From Zygnema cylindricum (lineage: Eukaryota; Streptophyta; Zygnematophyceae; Zygnematales; Zygnemataceae), in assembly GCA_037447655.1 (NCBI GenBank), contig JBBHKE010002533.1:32551-75220 (forward strand): a stretch of DNA of 42,670 nucleotides, written 5' to 3'. Numbering within the stretch: position 1 is the first letter of the stretch; each line of letters starts with the position of its first letter. A program made the position numbers and the translations under genes. Shown here piece after piece: positions 1-9,676 of this stretch. The notes beneath the pieces are model-generated. The model was not told the DNA's origin. It searched no databases and saw only the letters and a program-made list of their open reading frames with translations.

Positions 1-129
1 TTTCAAACTCAAAAAGTAATGAAATTCGTTCGGACTTGTAAGGAACCGATGGAAAGAGTCGTCACTTTATATGTAGAAGGAGTTTCGATCGACATTTTTG
101 AGGAAAAGTCCACGATCAAAGTTTTGGGA

Positions 130-1110
130 GAAAGGTAGCCAAGGAATGTTCAGGCTTGCTTAAAGTAATGAAAAACTCAAACTTTACTATGCTGGTGTCA
201 ATGATATTATGTTGTGGCATAAGAGACTTGGGCATGTGAATCTAGAAAAGCTAAAAGAAATGAAAAAGATGGGAGTAGTTGAAGGGATACGCTTTGGGGA
301 AAATGAGAATTTAAGTGATTGCAGTGGGTGTGCTCAAGGTAAAGCACATAGATTACCATTTCCAAAGGAAGCAACCTCTAAAGGAGAAAAAGTTCTTGAT
401 TTGGTACACACAGACATTTGGGGAGCGAGAAGAGTGCCATCACCAGGAGGGAAAAGATTTATGCTAATCATTACTCGTGATGGGTCTCGGTACTCCCGGG
501 TATATTTTTTGAAAAACAAATCAGAAAATCTTGAGTATTTCAAACAATATAAGGCATGGGCCGAGAAGCTTCACGGGACCCCAATAAACAAAGTAAGAAG
601 TGACAATGGAGGGGAACATACCTCGAATCAGTTTGAGGAGTTATTAAGAGAGGATGGTGTGCAACATCAAAAGACAATTTTGGAAAACCCGGAACAAAAT
701 GGTGTTGCCGAGACATTGAATAGGACACTCAATGATAGTGCCCGGAGTATGTTGTCAGATAAAAGGATTGGAAAAAAAATTTGGGTCGAAACTATGAATT
801 GTGCTAGTTATTTGAGAAATAGAGTACTTACTTCGGCGGTGAAAGGACAAACTCCATATGAGAGATGGACCGGCTGAAAACCAGATCTATCCCACTTAAA
901 GGTTTTCCGTAGTAAAGTCTTCAGTTTAGATACAGATAAATCTAACTGGAAACTAGACCCTAAAGAGAAACTTGAATACTTGCTGGGATATGATGAGGAT
1001 GTAAAAGGGTATTGAGTGTATGATCTAAAAAGAGAAGATATAATTCTAGTAAAGCACCTGGCAGCTATGGATGAAAGGAAGTCGGTAGATCCCTTCAAAT
1101 CCTCAAATTA
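130..1110 (+). pseudogene. Element A GAG-pre-integrase and integrase, broken
   Basis: The open stretch 209-877 (222 codons) starts in the zinc-binding HHCC module (H4, H9, C38, C41 of that ORF) and runs through the DDE core: D69 in HTDIW, D132 in RSDNGGE and E168 in NGVAE. The second D and the E are separated by 35 residues, as in retroviral-type integrases. The enzyme would join element cDNA to host DNA. Homology continues past a stop at 875-877 into the KPDLSHLKVF region and ends near 1110, with another stop around 1014. The reading upstream of 209 also contains stops. All three catalytic residues survive, but the polyprotein is interrupted. Confidence 0.9.
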
Positions 1111-1440
1111 AGTCAGAATCAAATTTGAGTCACAAAACTCTGGTGACTTTCATCTTCCTAACTATCCGAGTCTCCAAAAAGAAGATACTTTTGCAGGTTC
1201 GGATGATATTCTTGCAAGTTCAAAAAAGACCGACAAAGACTTGGACTTGGAAACACCTGCGACACCTACACCTGAAGCGGAAGACGTGGTGGTAACGGAT
1301 ATGGATCCGAGGGACAGGGGAGAATCTGTGGTGATTCGAAAGAATCCAGGGGAACCATCATTCCGGCTGCAGATTTTGAGGGAGGAAGAAGAAGCAGCAA
1401 AAGGCTTCAAGAGAAACAAGTCAACAACAAGGTAACTAAA
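1111..1440 (+). pseudogene. Element A integrase-RT linker
   Basis: The poorly conserved region between integrase and reverse transcriptase. A 64-codon open stretch (1241-1435) is rich in acidic residues, threonine and proline and ends in a basic segment, the usual make-up of this copia spacer. The equivalent spacer of element B is at 17182-17436. No catalytic motif is expected or seen. Confidence 0.6.
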
Positions 1441-2430
1441 CTGTCTCACCCGGATGAACCTCAAGCATATGGAGAGGCAATGAACTGGCCAGAGAGAAAC
1501 CGGTGGAAGACGGCCAGCGTCAATGAAAAGATGGCTTCAATCATGGCGGCTGATACATGGGAGTTGGTGGATTGTTCACCCGATTGAAAACCAATTGGAT
1601 GTAAGTGAGTTTTCAAATTAAAACTGAATCCGGACAATACTATTGAGCGGTAGAAGGCTCGGTTAGTGGCCAAAGGTTTTACTCAGAAAGAGGGAATAGA
1701 CTACGAAGAAACCTTTGCTCCGGTTGTCAGATTTCCCTCGGTCCGGATACTTCTCAGTCTGGCAGCTGCAGAAGACATGGAAGTACACCAGATGGACATC
1801 AAGACAACCTTCTTGTATGGAGAACTAGAAGAGGAGATCTTCATGCGACAGCCGGAAGGATTTGTGGAACGAGGAGAGGAAAATAAGGTATGCTGGCTGA
1901 TCAAATCTCTCTATGGTTTGAAACAGGCGCCTAGAAAATGGAACAAGAAACTTGATGAGTTCCTTACCCGTCTGGGATACATCCGGATCAGTTCAAATCA
2001 TTAACTTTATGTCTTTGAAGACGAGAAAGGTGTCATCTTTATTGTAATTTACGTTGATGATTTGCTTGTTCTGAGTAAGTCAATGGAGAAAATCAGCAAA
2101 CTAAAAACATATCTAAAAGGGAAGATTTGAGATGAAGGACATGGGGGAGGCAAGATATATTTTGGGAATACAAGTCAAGAGAGATAGAGAAAAGAGAATA
2201 ATTAGACTAACTCAGAAAGAGGCAATTGGAAACATATTGGAAAATTTTCAGATGGACAAAGCCAACAGTTGTACAACTCCCATGGATCTAAAGAAGGGAA
2301 GTGAGGGGAGTGAGGAAGGAGACATCCTAATTGTAGATGATAAACTAGGTCTAAAAGAGAAGAAGTTTATGCATACTATCTCATACACACAGGTAGTGGG
2401 CAGTCTGATTTATATTTAGAATTGAACCCG
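1441..2430 (+). pseudogene. Element A reverse transcriptase, broken
   Basis: Copia-type RT. The homology begins at LSHPDEPQ, continues through [23 protein letters not shown] and [11 protein letters not shown], then HQMDIKTTFLYGEL, SLYGLKQAPR and the catalytic IYVDDLLVLSK near 2050, and ends with ARYILGI and the LTQKEAIGN region. The YVDD active site is intact. Stops occur in TGA or TAG form near 1585, 1607, 1652, 2003 and 2418, and there is a frame change near 2125. It would copy element RNA into cDNA from a tRNA primer, but is inactive as it stands. Confidence 0.92.
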
Positions 2431-3042
2431 ACCGGATTTGGCAGCACTTGTAGGAGTGGTAAGTAGGAGTCTGAATGCTCCTACCAAAAAGGATTGGGAA
2501 GCAGCTAAGAGGGTCCTCAGATGTCTCATAGGAACTAGGGATCTATGGCTTAATCTGGGAGGGGAAAATACTGACATCACCACTTGGAGTGATGCTAGCT
2601 ATAGGGATGCTCCGGTGAGAAGATTTACATGTGGATTTGTGTTGTATGTGGGTAATGGTGCTTGTTGTACGAGCAATAAGCAGCAAAAGGTCATTGCCCA
2701 ATCCACCATAGAGGAGAGTATATGGCATCTTTCTCTGCTGTGAAGGAGTTGATGTGGGTCAAATCCATGCTTGGTGAATCGGGGCATCTTAAAAGTGGAA
2801 TTCATAAATTATTCTGTGATAATCAAGCGGCAATTGCGATTGCTGCTAATCCTAAATATTAACTTAAAGCAAAACACATGGATATCACAGTTAGCTTTGT
2901 CAGGGAAAAGGTGGAGAACAAAATATTAAGTCTAGAGTATAGACCAGACAGTGAGATGGTGGCAGACATGATGACAAAGCCTGTGCCTTCTTCTAAATTA
3001 ATTTTTAGCAGAGAAAAGTGTGGACTTAAACTTAAAAGTGAC
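2431..3042 (+). pseudogene. Element A RNase H, frameshifted
   Basis: RNase H1-like domain typical of copia pol. The open stretch 2438-2743 contains the RPDLAALVG-SRSLN start, AAKRVLRCLIGTRDLWL and DITTWSDASY with the first catalytic D. A frameshift near 2720 separates it from the rest: ASFSAVKELMWVKS, LFCDNQAAIAIAAN and VADMMTKPVPS. A TAA replaces the histidine codon expected near 2861. The segment 2462-3042 is repeated without visible change at 39766-40346, including the frameshift and stop. Confidence 0.9.
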
Positions 3043-3058
3043 TAAAAAATAAGGGGAG
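3043..3058 (+). promoter_or_regulatory. Element A polypurine tract
   Basis: The purine run AAAAAATAAGGGGAG lies directly before the LTR start TGTTGAAATT. It primes plus-strand cDNA synthesis in LTR retrotransposons. The same AAATAAGGGGAG core borders the LTRs of elements C and D and, in a slightly changed form, B. Confidence 0.85.
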
Positions 3059-4058
3059 TGTTGAAATTAAAAGTTTTCTTATGTATTTTCTAGGTTTCTT
3101 AATTGATCTAAACGCGAAGGAAAAACCAGAGGCAGCCTGTTTCTAACTTCTCTCTCTAGCCCCCATACTTGCCGTAGTCACTGAAGGCTGGAGAGGAAGC
3201 TAGAGCCATGGCAGCCTATGCTTCCCTTAAAATGAAGAGGCAGCCCTTATGGTAAAATTACCAAAAAGGTTGACGGACCCAGGATTTGATCTTGGTACCT
3301 ACCGTGCGTTTAAGTAGCCTAGTGTCGCTACCATGTAGCCTAGCACCTGTGTCGAAGTATAAAGGGTACGATAGCTACTTAACTATGTGGAAATATAGAA
3401 GTTCATTTAACTAACGAACAGACCATAATCACATAAAGATAGTTTGATAGAGTTACATCGAAAGATATTATTTGAATTTTAAACGGCCCAGAATTAAGGC
3501 CGATATCAATCGAACGGTAGAGAAAGAAGCCGGCATCGCGGAATGGACGTTTTGGCGGTTTGCGGTCACAGCCACACTAGGTAACACGTAGCAACATGAC
3601 ATTGGATAGCGGCATCCCCGGGACATAACATGACAAACCCGGATATGGCAGGCATTGTCTTCTTGGCCCTGTTGTACAATGGCCGTACATAAAGTACTCC
3701 GGGCCAAGTACCTTTCTGTATTGTACAGTGATTTGATTGTCTCCGTACTTCAGTAGTAGAGGGATTAGAGAGGGGTTTAGGACTTAAGAGAATTAGAAGT
3801 AGCCGCCTCTCTCCTAGAGATCATTTGTATAAAAGGTCATCTTTGACCATCGATAGTTTACTGCTCAAGGGAGCAAATTTATTGATTATTTTTGCTGCGG
3901 ACTCAGGGGAGTTCATGCTACACAGGGGTGAAGTCTAGTCATTCTGTATTTTGTCAGGGTGTCAAAAATACACATACAAAGACTATGGGATTGAGGCTAT
4001 CTTAGGGGCTTCAGGTAAGCTGCCTACTCTGAGTACCAATGGAGGTCTCAGAATTTCA
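3059..4058 (+). mobile_element. 3' LTR of element A (1000 bp)
   Basis: Starts TGTTGAAATT after the polypurine tract and ends with AGAATTTCA. A TATAAAAG box is at 3828-3835, a GACTC/GAGTT hairpin at 3899-3914, and an in-LTR ATG starts 20 nt before the end. An antisense tRNA-like block lies at 3263-3360. The second copy of this LTR is at 40363-41361: the two are identical up to 3304, then differ at many sites. Confidence 0.9.
3263..3360 (-). repeat. Antisense tRNA-like block in U3 of LTR A
   Basis: On the minus strand the sequence reads like the 3' half of a tRNA gene: a T-arm-like CCAAG/TCCTGG hairpin around ATCAAAT, then GGGTCCGTCA and a TTTTT run at 3263-3267. It matches the C-element block at 10655-10740. 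No cloverleaf closes fully, so this is a tRNA-related relic rather than a tRNA gene. Confidence 0.55.
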
Positions 4059-5400
4059 ATAACTAAATATCTGTACGACCGGAGGTAGTTAATGATTCGT
4101 ACGTAAAGCTTGCCGCCAGATTTTGATTTTGAAAATGGAAATCAAATCTTCAAAACGGAATGGAAAAATGACACCTCAAAATTTGAAGGTCGCGGGCAAA
4201 CTTTGAATGTCGGGGGATGTTAGATGGAAGGTGCGATGATATTTCCAGGTGACCTACTTCCAGCATGGCACGCGACACATGGCCTGTAGGACGTGCACGC
4301 ATGTGATCGCTTGTACAACGTAGATACTTTTTCTCCTTTTCACGTGTACCAATGGTAATGAATGATAATCATCTAGTGGACACAACTCTCCTCGCGAGGA
4401 GAGTTGTGTCCCACTGGATGATATGCGCGATTGCTTTGAGGATTAAAAAAGTGAAACATCCGACGGTCAAGATTACGCCTACATTATTGGAGCTTTCCCA
4501 CAACTCTCTAGTAAGGATGTTTCGTCTGACAAAAAATTAAAAAAGGTCACGTGCGTTCCGCCAGGGTGGCTGCGAATCTGTTGAAGTTATCCCGTCACGC
4601 TCCCACCATCAAAGTTTGCCGCCACCTTTTTGTCGTTGCGTTTTGAAAATTTGGGTAGTACACTTAATGCCCTATGTACGAGTCGTTAATTACCTCCGAC
4701 GGTATAGTTATTTCTTCCGCGGGTACAAATATTGCGTTCACACTTTGCATTCTAAGATTCTTTCAATATTTTAAGCATCTAATATTAACCTACGTGTTAC
4801 AACCAAAATGAGCCACGCAAATAAAAATTGGTTTATTGTCGCGACCTAATGGAAGGCACGCCCTTCAGAAAATTTTTCCGTAAGATTACTGAGACTCCTA
4901 ATGGAAGTCCACCCATATAAAAAAAAATACAGTACGGCCATGTACAAAAATGAGTTGGAACTGTACGAAAATTAACTTTTTTCAATAATGAACCTCACTT
5001 TTCGCCTAATGGAGGTTCACCCTAAGTCCACAAAAATTACAAAAAGGTGTAACTAGTGACGGCAAATGTCGACGTACGGCAGGACGGGGAACAGAAATAA
5101 TATCCCCCCATTTATGGAATCTATAATATAAGATGAAACCATCTCCAATGTATAGAGTGAGTGTACAATTTACCGTACGCGTGGAAAGGCGATAGATGAA
5201 ATCGATAAAATATTGTTTCGCAAAGCTACGAGACAAAATATATTCAATGATGAAAAATTGACAGTGTGTAAGAATAATAGTACGATATATGTACACGAAC
5301 AATATATTTATAATTTTAGATGAACCCATGTAAAAGACATTATACGCACTGAAAAATAGAAGGTGTGAAAACTAAAAAGGTACATTTGAAAACATAAAAT
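4059..5400. other. Non-coding flank of LTR A with inverted repeats
   Basis: No protein similarity was recognised. The first 480 bp (4059-4535) recur at 41362-41840 as part of a segmental duplication. Between 4840 and 5030 a CCTAATGGA(A/G)G motif followed by a short ACCC-like segment occurs three times. It resembles the ends of the foldback element at 41860-42002, suggesting decayed copies. The rest is AT-rich with scattered GTAC tetranucleotides. Confidence 0.6.
4368..4422. repeat. Long palindrome with a perfect 30-bp core
   Basis: The core 4380-4409 is a perfect palindrome with no spacer (half-site ACACAACTCTCCTCG). The arms extend outward through ATCATCTAGTGG and CCACTGGATGAT with one unpaired base and one mismatch. 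A copy at 41671-41724 carries a change in the left arm. It could be two terminal inverted repeats abutting after internal loss, or a protein-binding dyad. Confidence 0.8.
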
Positions 5401-5439
5401 TCACTATTTACTTGAAATGTACCTCAACACTTTTAGCAT

Positions 5440-5765
5440 TATACCCGCCCTTTCTCACCTCTCACCACCCCCCATCTCTCTCCTCTCCCCTCACACAAAT
5501 CCTCCCTCCCACATTTCCTCGTCGTCTCTCACTAGCCCGCAATCTTCCTCTCTCCCTCTCTCCCTCTCCTCACCTCAAACCATGTCCTCCAACCACCACC
5601 CGCCATTTCCCTCCACCTCTCGCTCCCTCTCCCCTTTCTCCCATCTCTCCCTCCCTCTCTCCCTCTCTCTCCCTCCCTCTCTCCCTCCACCTCTCCCTCT
5701 CTCCCTCCCTCCCTATCTACCTCCTCTTCTCCCTCCTCTTTCTCTCGCTCCTTATCCCTTCTATC
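5440..5765. repeat. Pyrimidine-rich low-complexity tract
   Basis: Imperfect CTCC/CTCT/CCTCCC runs over about 320 bp. Overlapping open frames here of up to 168 codons on both strands (Ser/Pro/Leu-rich or Arg/Glu/Gly-rich) follow from the composition and show no family features. Confidence 0.85.
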
Positions 5766-5947
5766 CAAAATCCGTGCAACTCAAAATTGAAGTGCATCGA
5801 CAGCCTCTGCTGCAGCTCTTTCGGATGGTACAGATGTTGGAGAATTGTCCACTCTAGAATCAACACGTGTGTATTGCGCTGTAAGTTGGTTCGTCGGTGC
5901 CCCGCTAATCGCGTATAAATTCGGTATTAGGCGCTTGCGTACACATC

Positions 5948-6218
5948 GGCCGTGTAGCTTAGTTGAAAGAGCTACACTACCTATCGTTATTTGTGTTAAA
6001 GAAATATTAGTGTAAATGCGAAATTTGAATTAATAGTACTAATAAAGTGGGTGACGTGGCGGATTTTGGTCCACTTCCTTAAATAATGTTGTTAACTCTA
6101 TTTTGTGATTTTTGGTCAAAAGAGGTCACGACAGAATTAGTATTATTAACACTAACAACGATGGACGGTGTAGTGTACGGCATGCACAGGTCTCGGGTTC
6201 GATCCCGGGCTTGGCCAT
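5948..6218 (+). repeat. tRNA-like sequence split by a MITE
   Basis: The 5' part (5948-5974) begins GGCCGTGTAGCTTAG with an A-box-like D-arm. The 3' part (6176-6218) contains a perfect B-box, GGTTCGATCCC, inside a GGGTTCGATCCCGGG arm and ends in TTGGCCA, whose GGCC pairs with the 5' GGCC. The two parts are separated by the MITE at 5975-6175. No good anticodon stem can be assigned, so it is a tRNA pseudogene or the head of a SINE. Confidence 0.5.
5975..6175. mobile_element. Short CACTA-like MITE
   Basis: The termini read CACTAC on the left and GTAGTG on the right. The inner arms match as inverted repeats (TATCGTTATTTGTGTTAA on the left, TTAACACTAACAACGATG on the right). It is about 200 bp and non-coding. 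A GTGGACCA-like block followed by CCACGTC is shared, in opposite orientation, with the MITE cluster near 36676. CACTA ends suggest the En/Spm superfamily, but no clean 3-bp target duplication was found. Confidence 0.6.
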
Positions 6219-6244
6219 TTTTCAAAGTTCACACTTTGGCGCCC

Positions 6245-6463
6245 ATGCAATAAGTTGTAAATTCCAATAGCGGCTCCACGTCAGTACACTGCGGAGCTGG
6301 CTGTGTCTCTCTATGTGGCTGCGGAACCGGAACCGATTGCGGAGGTCCGTGCTACAGCATGTACGGACAATGCGGAGATAATTTAGTTTATTCTGGATAA
6401 GGATGTAACTCAACTAGAGGGACATGTCATCCTTCTCCAGCTTCTTCTCCTCCTCCACCATAA
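6245..6463 (+). pseudogene. Hevein-like chitin-binding domain relic, copy 1
   Basis: From 6290 the frame encodes a cysteine- and glycine-rich segment with CGTGTDCGGPCYSMYGQCG, then an in-frame TAA, then GCNSTRGTC and a Ser/Pro tail (PSPASSPPPP) ending at 6463. The Cys spacing and the CYSMYGQCG core resemble type-1 chitin-binding (hevein) domains, in which CCSxYGxCG is usual; here the first of the paired cysteines is missing. The Pro-rich tail resembles the hinge that joins this domain to a chitinase catalytic domain. There is no start codon, signal peptide or catalytic domain in frame. A related relic lies at 20897-21070. Confidence 0.6.
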
Positions 6464-6970
6464 TGATACGTAAACTATTCCTATATTTGTGCTAATTGCA
6501 AAAAGCAAAATGAAAAAATCTAAAGCATTGCATTGCACATATTATATACACCGCACTCGCATTTGTTGACCTATTTTGAGAGATATATAATACCTTTAAG
6601 TTAGACTTTATGTAATTCCTTAGAAGAAAAGGTATTGAAAAGGTATATGGCCTAGGCGTATAGATTGGTTTTCTCTTTTATAACTAATCATGTGAAAATG
6701 GTTTGATCCTTGTGCAACCTTGATGTTTTAGCACTTTATAGGACCTAAAACATTTTTGAAAATCCCACATGACCTCGTGACGAATGATGTCATGCGTTTA
6801 TTCTTGTTAGATGTGGACTTGTTTGACCTTAGCGACAGCGTGTAAAGGGGTAATGTATTTTGAAGAAAAGTTAATGTTTTGTCGTTGGTGTTGAAGTATA
6901 CAAATAATTTATATTAAGGACAGTGACACTATTTCAGTGTCGGTATGTTTGACAAATTTGGAATAAACAA
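6464..6970. other. Non-coding DNA between hevein relic 1 and element B
   Basis: The first 200 bp resemble the sequence after hevein relic 2 (shared TTGCAAA-, GTATTGAAAAGGT- and GGCCTA-type words), so the duplication covered the 3' flank as well. Nothing recognisable was found from about 6670 to 6970. Confidence 0.5.
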
Positions 6971-6975
6971 GAATG

Positions 6976-7981
6976 TGCAATTGTGTGTCCTCCATTGGAC
7001 TACAGAATTCAGCAAGCCTCTAGGTAGTTTGTAACTAACCCACTTTCAACCCCCACCACTGCTGCCCAAGCAGACAAGTTGACAATCTGACAGCACCCTT
7101 GTGCAGTTTGGACTCCCCTGAGTGAGTAAGAAAAATAATCAATGAAAAAAGCCAACCAACCAATAAGTTATGAGGTGGCAAAGATGCCTATTTATACAAA
7201 CTCTCAAATGGGGGAGGTGACTGCCTACCCAAAAAATGCTAAGTCCTAATTCTCTCTCACAATCCCGATCTATAGCAGTATGAACCAATCAAGTGACTGT
7301 ACGGTACAAAAAGTACTACTACCGATATACTTTTCGTACGGCCTATGTACGACAAGGCCATTAAGTGGACGCGTGTCCACCTTTTACTTCTCCGTATCTT
7401 CCTCGAAATTCTCGCGACCAAATGTTATCTCACCACATGGCGCCAAGTCATGCCACGTCACAAAACGCCAAAGTGAACATTCCGGAATCTCGGGGGTGAT
7501 GTGCACCATTGGATGAAAAACGAGATTCAATGTCAACCGTCGAAACAAATGTTCGATTCATTTGTTGCGTGCGGAATCATGTTCGCACTGTATATTAACT
7601 AGTTCTATGTTCTTTCATTTGTAATTTCGTTAAATGATTTAAAGGTCAAAACTCAGTTTAAATAATTGTCAAACTCTATGTATCCTAACGAACTTCAATG
7701 ACAAACTGGTTAGAGCCGACGGCTACGCCTCGCTCTGCTGGTGGGAGGTTCGAGTTCTGCCGGACTCAAACTTTTGTTGAGAGTGACTTATGTCACTCGT
7801 TAGTCCTGCTTATGGAGCTGAGGCAGCCATGGCTCCATCACTCTCTCTCTCTCCTTCAGTGACTACAACAAGTTTTAGGGATAGAGGAAAGAGGTGGGGC
7901 AGAGTGCCTTCGCTATTCTTTCATTTTCCTGCTAAGATATTCAGACTTAGAAAATACTCCATAAATCTCCTGATTTCAACA
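6976..7981 (-). mobile_element. 3' LTR of element B (1006 bp)
   Basis: On the minus strand it starts TGTTGAAATC after the polypurine tract and ends CAATTGCA beside the GAATG duplication. The TATA box is at 7190-7196, with five GTAC sites at 7299-7350. A CGAAACAAAT-type dyad is at about 7538-7570 and a tRNA-like block at 7698-7776. The in-LTR ATG, 20 nt from the LTR end, is retained here. Confidence 0.93.
7698..7776 (+). repeat. tRNA-like block in U3 of LTR B (3' copy)
   Basis: Antisense to the element. An A-box-like TGACAAACTGGTTAGAGC is followed 30 nt later by the B-box GGTTCGAGTTC (7747-7757), and a TTTT run follows at 7772-7775. The A-to-B spacing fits an internal RNA polymerase III promoter. 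The acceptor ends do not pair, so it is tRNA-derived rather than a tRNA gene. Confidence 0.6.
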
Positions 7982-7997
7982 CTTCCCTTATTTTCTA
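7982..7997 (-). promoter_or_regulatory. Element B polypurine tract
   Basis: The minus-strand purine run AAAATAAGGGAAG directly precedes the LTR start TGTTGAAATC. It is one or two changes away from the AAATAAGGGGAG seen in elements A, C and D. Confidence 0.8.
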
Positions 7998-8049
7998 GTC
8001 TATTTTTAGCTTCTCTTTTAACCCACATTTTCCCTACAATATTTTAACT

Positions 8050-8645
8050 AGGGAGAGGGCACAGGTTTGGTCATCATGTCAGCCACCATTTTTTCATCAG
8101 ATTTGTACACAAGATTCACAAATTTAGTTTCAGCCTTTTCTCCCACGAAGCTCAATCTTATGTCCATATGCTAATCTTTGAAATGATGTTTAGAATTGGC
8201 TGCAACTGCAATGGCTGCCTGAATATCACAAAAGACATCATTCACTCCATTCTTCATATACCCCAGTTTTTGCAACAAAGACTTGACCCACATCAATTCT
8301 TTCACAGCACAACAAGAGGCCATATACTTAACCTCTATAGTAGACTGAGCAACCACCTTTTGTTGTTTGTTGCTCCAACAACAAACGTCTCCTCCCACAT
8401 ACAACACATGCCCAGTAGTGCATCTTCTCATAGGTGCATCCCCATAACTGACATCACTCCAAGTAGTGATATCAGTATGCTTCCCTCCCAAATGCAACCA
8501 TAACTCTTTAATGCCCACCAGATATCTCATGACCCTCTTGGTGGCCTATTATTCTCTCTTTCTAGGATCATTAAGACTCCTACTGAGTACTCCAACTGCT
8601 GCCGCTATGTCAGGCATGGTACAATTCATAAAGTATATTAGACTT
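8050..8645 (-). pseudogene. Element B RNase H
   Basis: The 119-codon open stretch 8171-8530 covers most of the domain: MRYLVGIKELWLHLGG, DITTWSDVSY with a catalytic D, CCWSNKQQKVVAQSTIE (the conserved E of this motif is followed by VKYMAS) and DVFCDIQAAIA. The C-terminal end, VADMMTKPVPS, is in a different register near 8070, and the beginning is also separated by a frame change near 8540. It would remove the RNA strand of the cDNA hybrid. It adjoins RT on the right and the 3' LTR on the left. Confidence 0.9.
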
Positions 8646-9676
8646 CCTACAACCTACCTGTAAGGCATAGACTTCTACATTCTCCCTCTTCTGGACTAAG
8701 TTGATCATCTAAGATTATCACTCCTCCTTTTACACTCCGATCACTTACTTTCTTCAAGTCCATGAGAGTGGTAAAACTGTTTGTTTTTTCCATCTGAAAT
8801 TTCTCAAGCATGTTACCTATTTCTTCTTTTTGAGTGAGTCTAATGATGTTTTTTCCCCTATCTCTTTCCATTTGAATTCCCAAAATATATCTTGCCTCCC
8901 CTAAATCTTTCATGTCAAATCTGCTTCTAAGATATTTCTTTAACTTATTGATCTTTTCCAAAGACTTACTGAGCAGAAGCAGATCATCCACATAAATTCC
9001 AGTAAAAATCACACCATTCTCATCTTGAAACATATAGATAGAATGGTCAGAGTTGATCCAGATATATCCCAGACCAGTGAGAAACTCATCTAGATTCTTA
9101 TTCCACTGTCGGGGAGCCCGCTTAAGACCATATAAGGAATTTATGAGCCTGCAAACTTTGCTCTCTTCTCCTTCCTCCACAAACCCCTCTGGTTGAAGCA
9201 TGAAAATTTCTTCCTCTAACTCACCATTGAGGAAGGCGGTCTTAATATCCATCTGATGTATTTCCATGTTTTTCGCTAGTGAGTAAGGGGGTCTTAATAT
9301 CCATCTAATGTAATTCCATGTCTTTTGCTGGTGCTAGACTGACGAGAATCATTACTGATGGGAAACGAACAACTTGAGCATAAGTCTCTTTATAGTCAAT
9401 CCCCTCCTTTTGGGCAAACCCCTTTGCTACCAAACGAGCCTTATATCTCTCAATGGTATTATCTGGGTGCAATTTCAGTTTAAATACCCATATACAGCCA
9501 ATAGGTTTTCTTTCTAGAGGACATTCAGCTAGTTCCCAAGTATTTGCTTCCATGATGGAGGCCATCTCATTATTTATGGCTCTAATCCATTTGTCTTTCT
9601 CTGGACTGTTCACCGTTTCCGAGTATGACTGAGGCTCATCAGGGTGAGATAAGTTGGTTACCTTATGGGCGGCCTG
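8646..9676 (-). pseudogene. Element B reverse transcriptase
   Basis: Two open pieces. The piece 8647-9267 has HQMDIKTAFLNGELEEEIF, SLYGLKRAPRQWN, the catalytic GIYVDDLLLLSK and ARYILGIQMERDR. The piece 9305-9676 has the N-terminal part ([29 protein letters not shown]). They are separated by a 52-bp tandem duplication at 9238-9341 that repeats the MDIKT-coding DNA and breaks the frame. YVDD is intact. An open frame to 9757 joins this RT piece to the end of an inserted C-element LTR; that fusion follows from the insertion. Confidence 0.9.
9238..9341. repeat. 52-bp tandem duplication in element B RT
   Basis: The segment starting GGTCTTAATATCCATCT at 9238 recurs at 9290 with a few substitutions. 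It duplicates the codons around HQMDIKT and contributes to the frame disruption between the two RT pieces. Confidence 0.75.

Larger units (their letters stand above)
1..4058 (+). mobile_element. Copia element A, 5'-truncated by the window, decayed
   Basis: Ty1/copia order is seen on the plus strand: integrase, then reverse transcriptase, then RNase H, then a polypurine tract and a 3' LTR. Integrase preceding RT is the diagnostic copia order. Coding parts are interrupted by many stops (for example near 876, 1014, 2003 and 2418) and frameshifts, so the element cannot encode its own proteins. The gag, protease and 5' LTR lie outside the window. The last third of the element and its flank recur at 39766-41840. 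Confidence 0.93.

Noticed and set aside
5412-5918. 168- and 146-codon ORFs in the CT-rich tract
   Set aside because: Two overlapping frames and the opposite strand are all open because of simple-sequence composition; there is no family feature.
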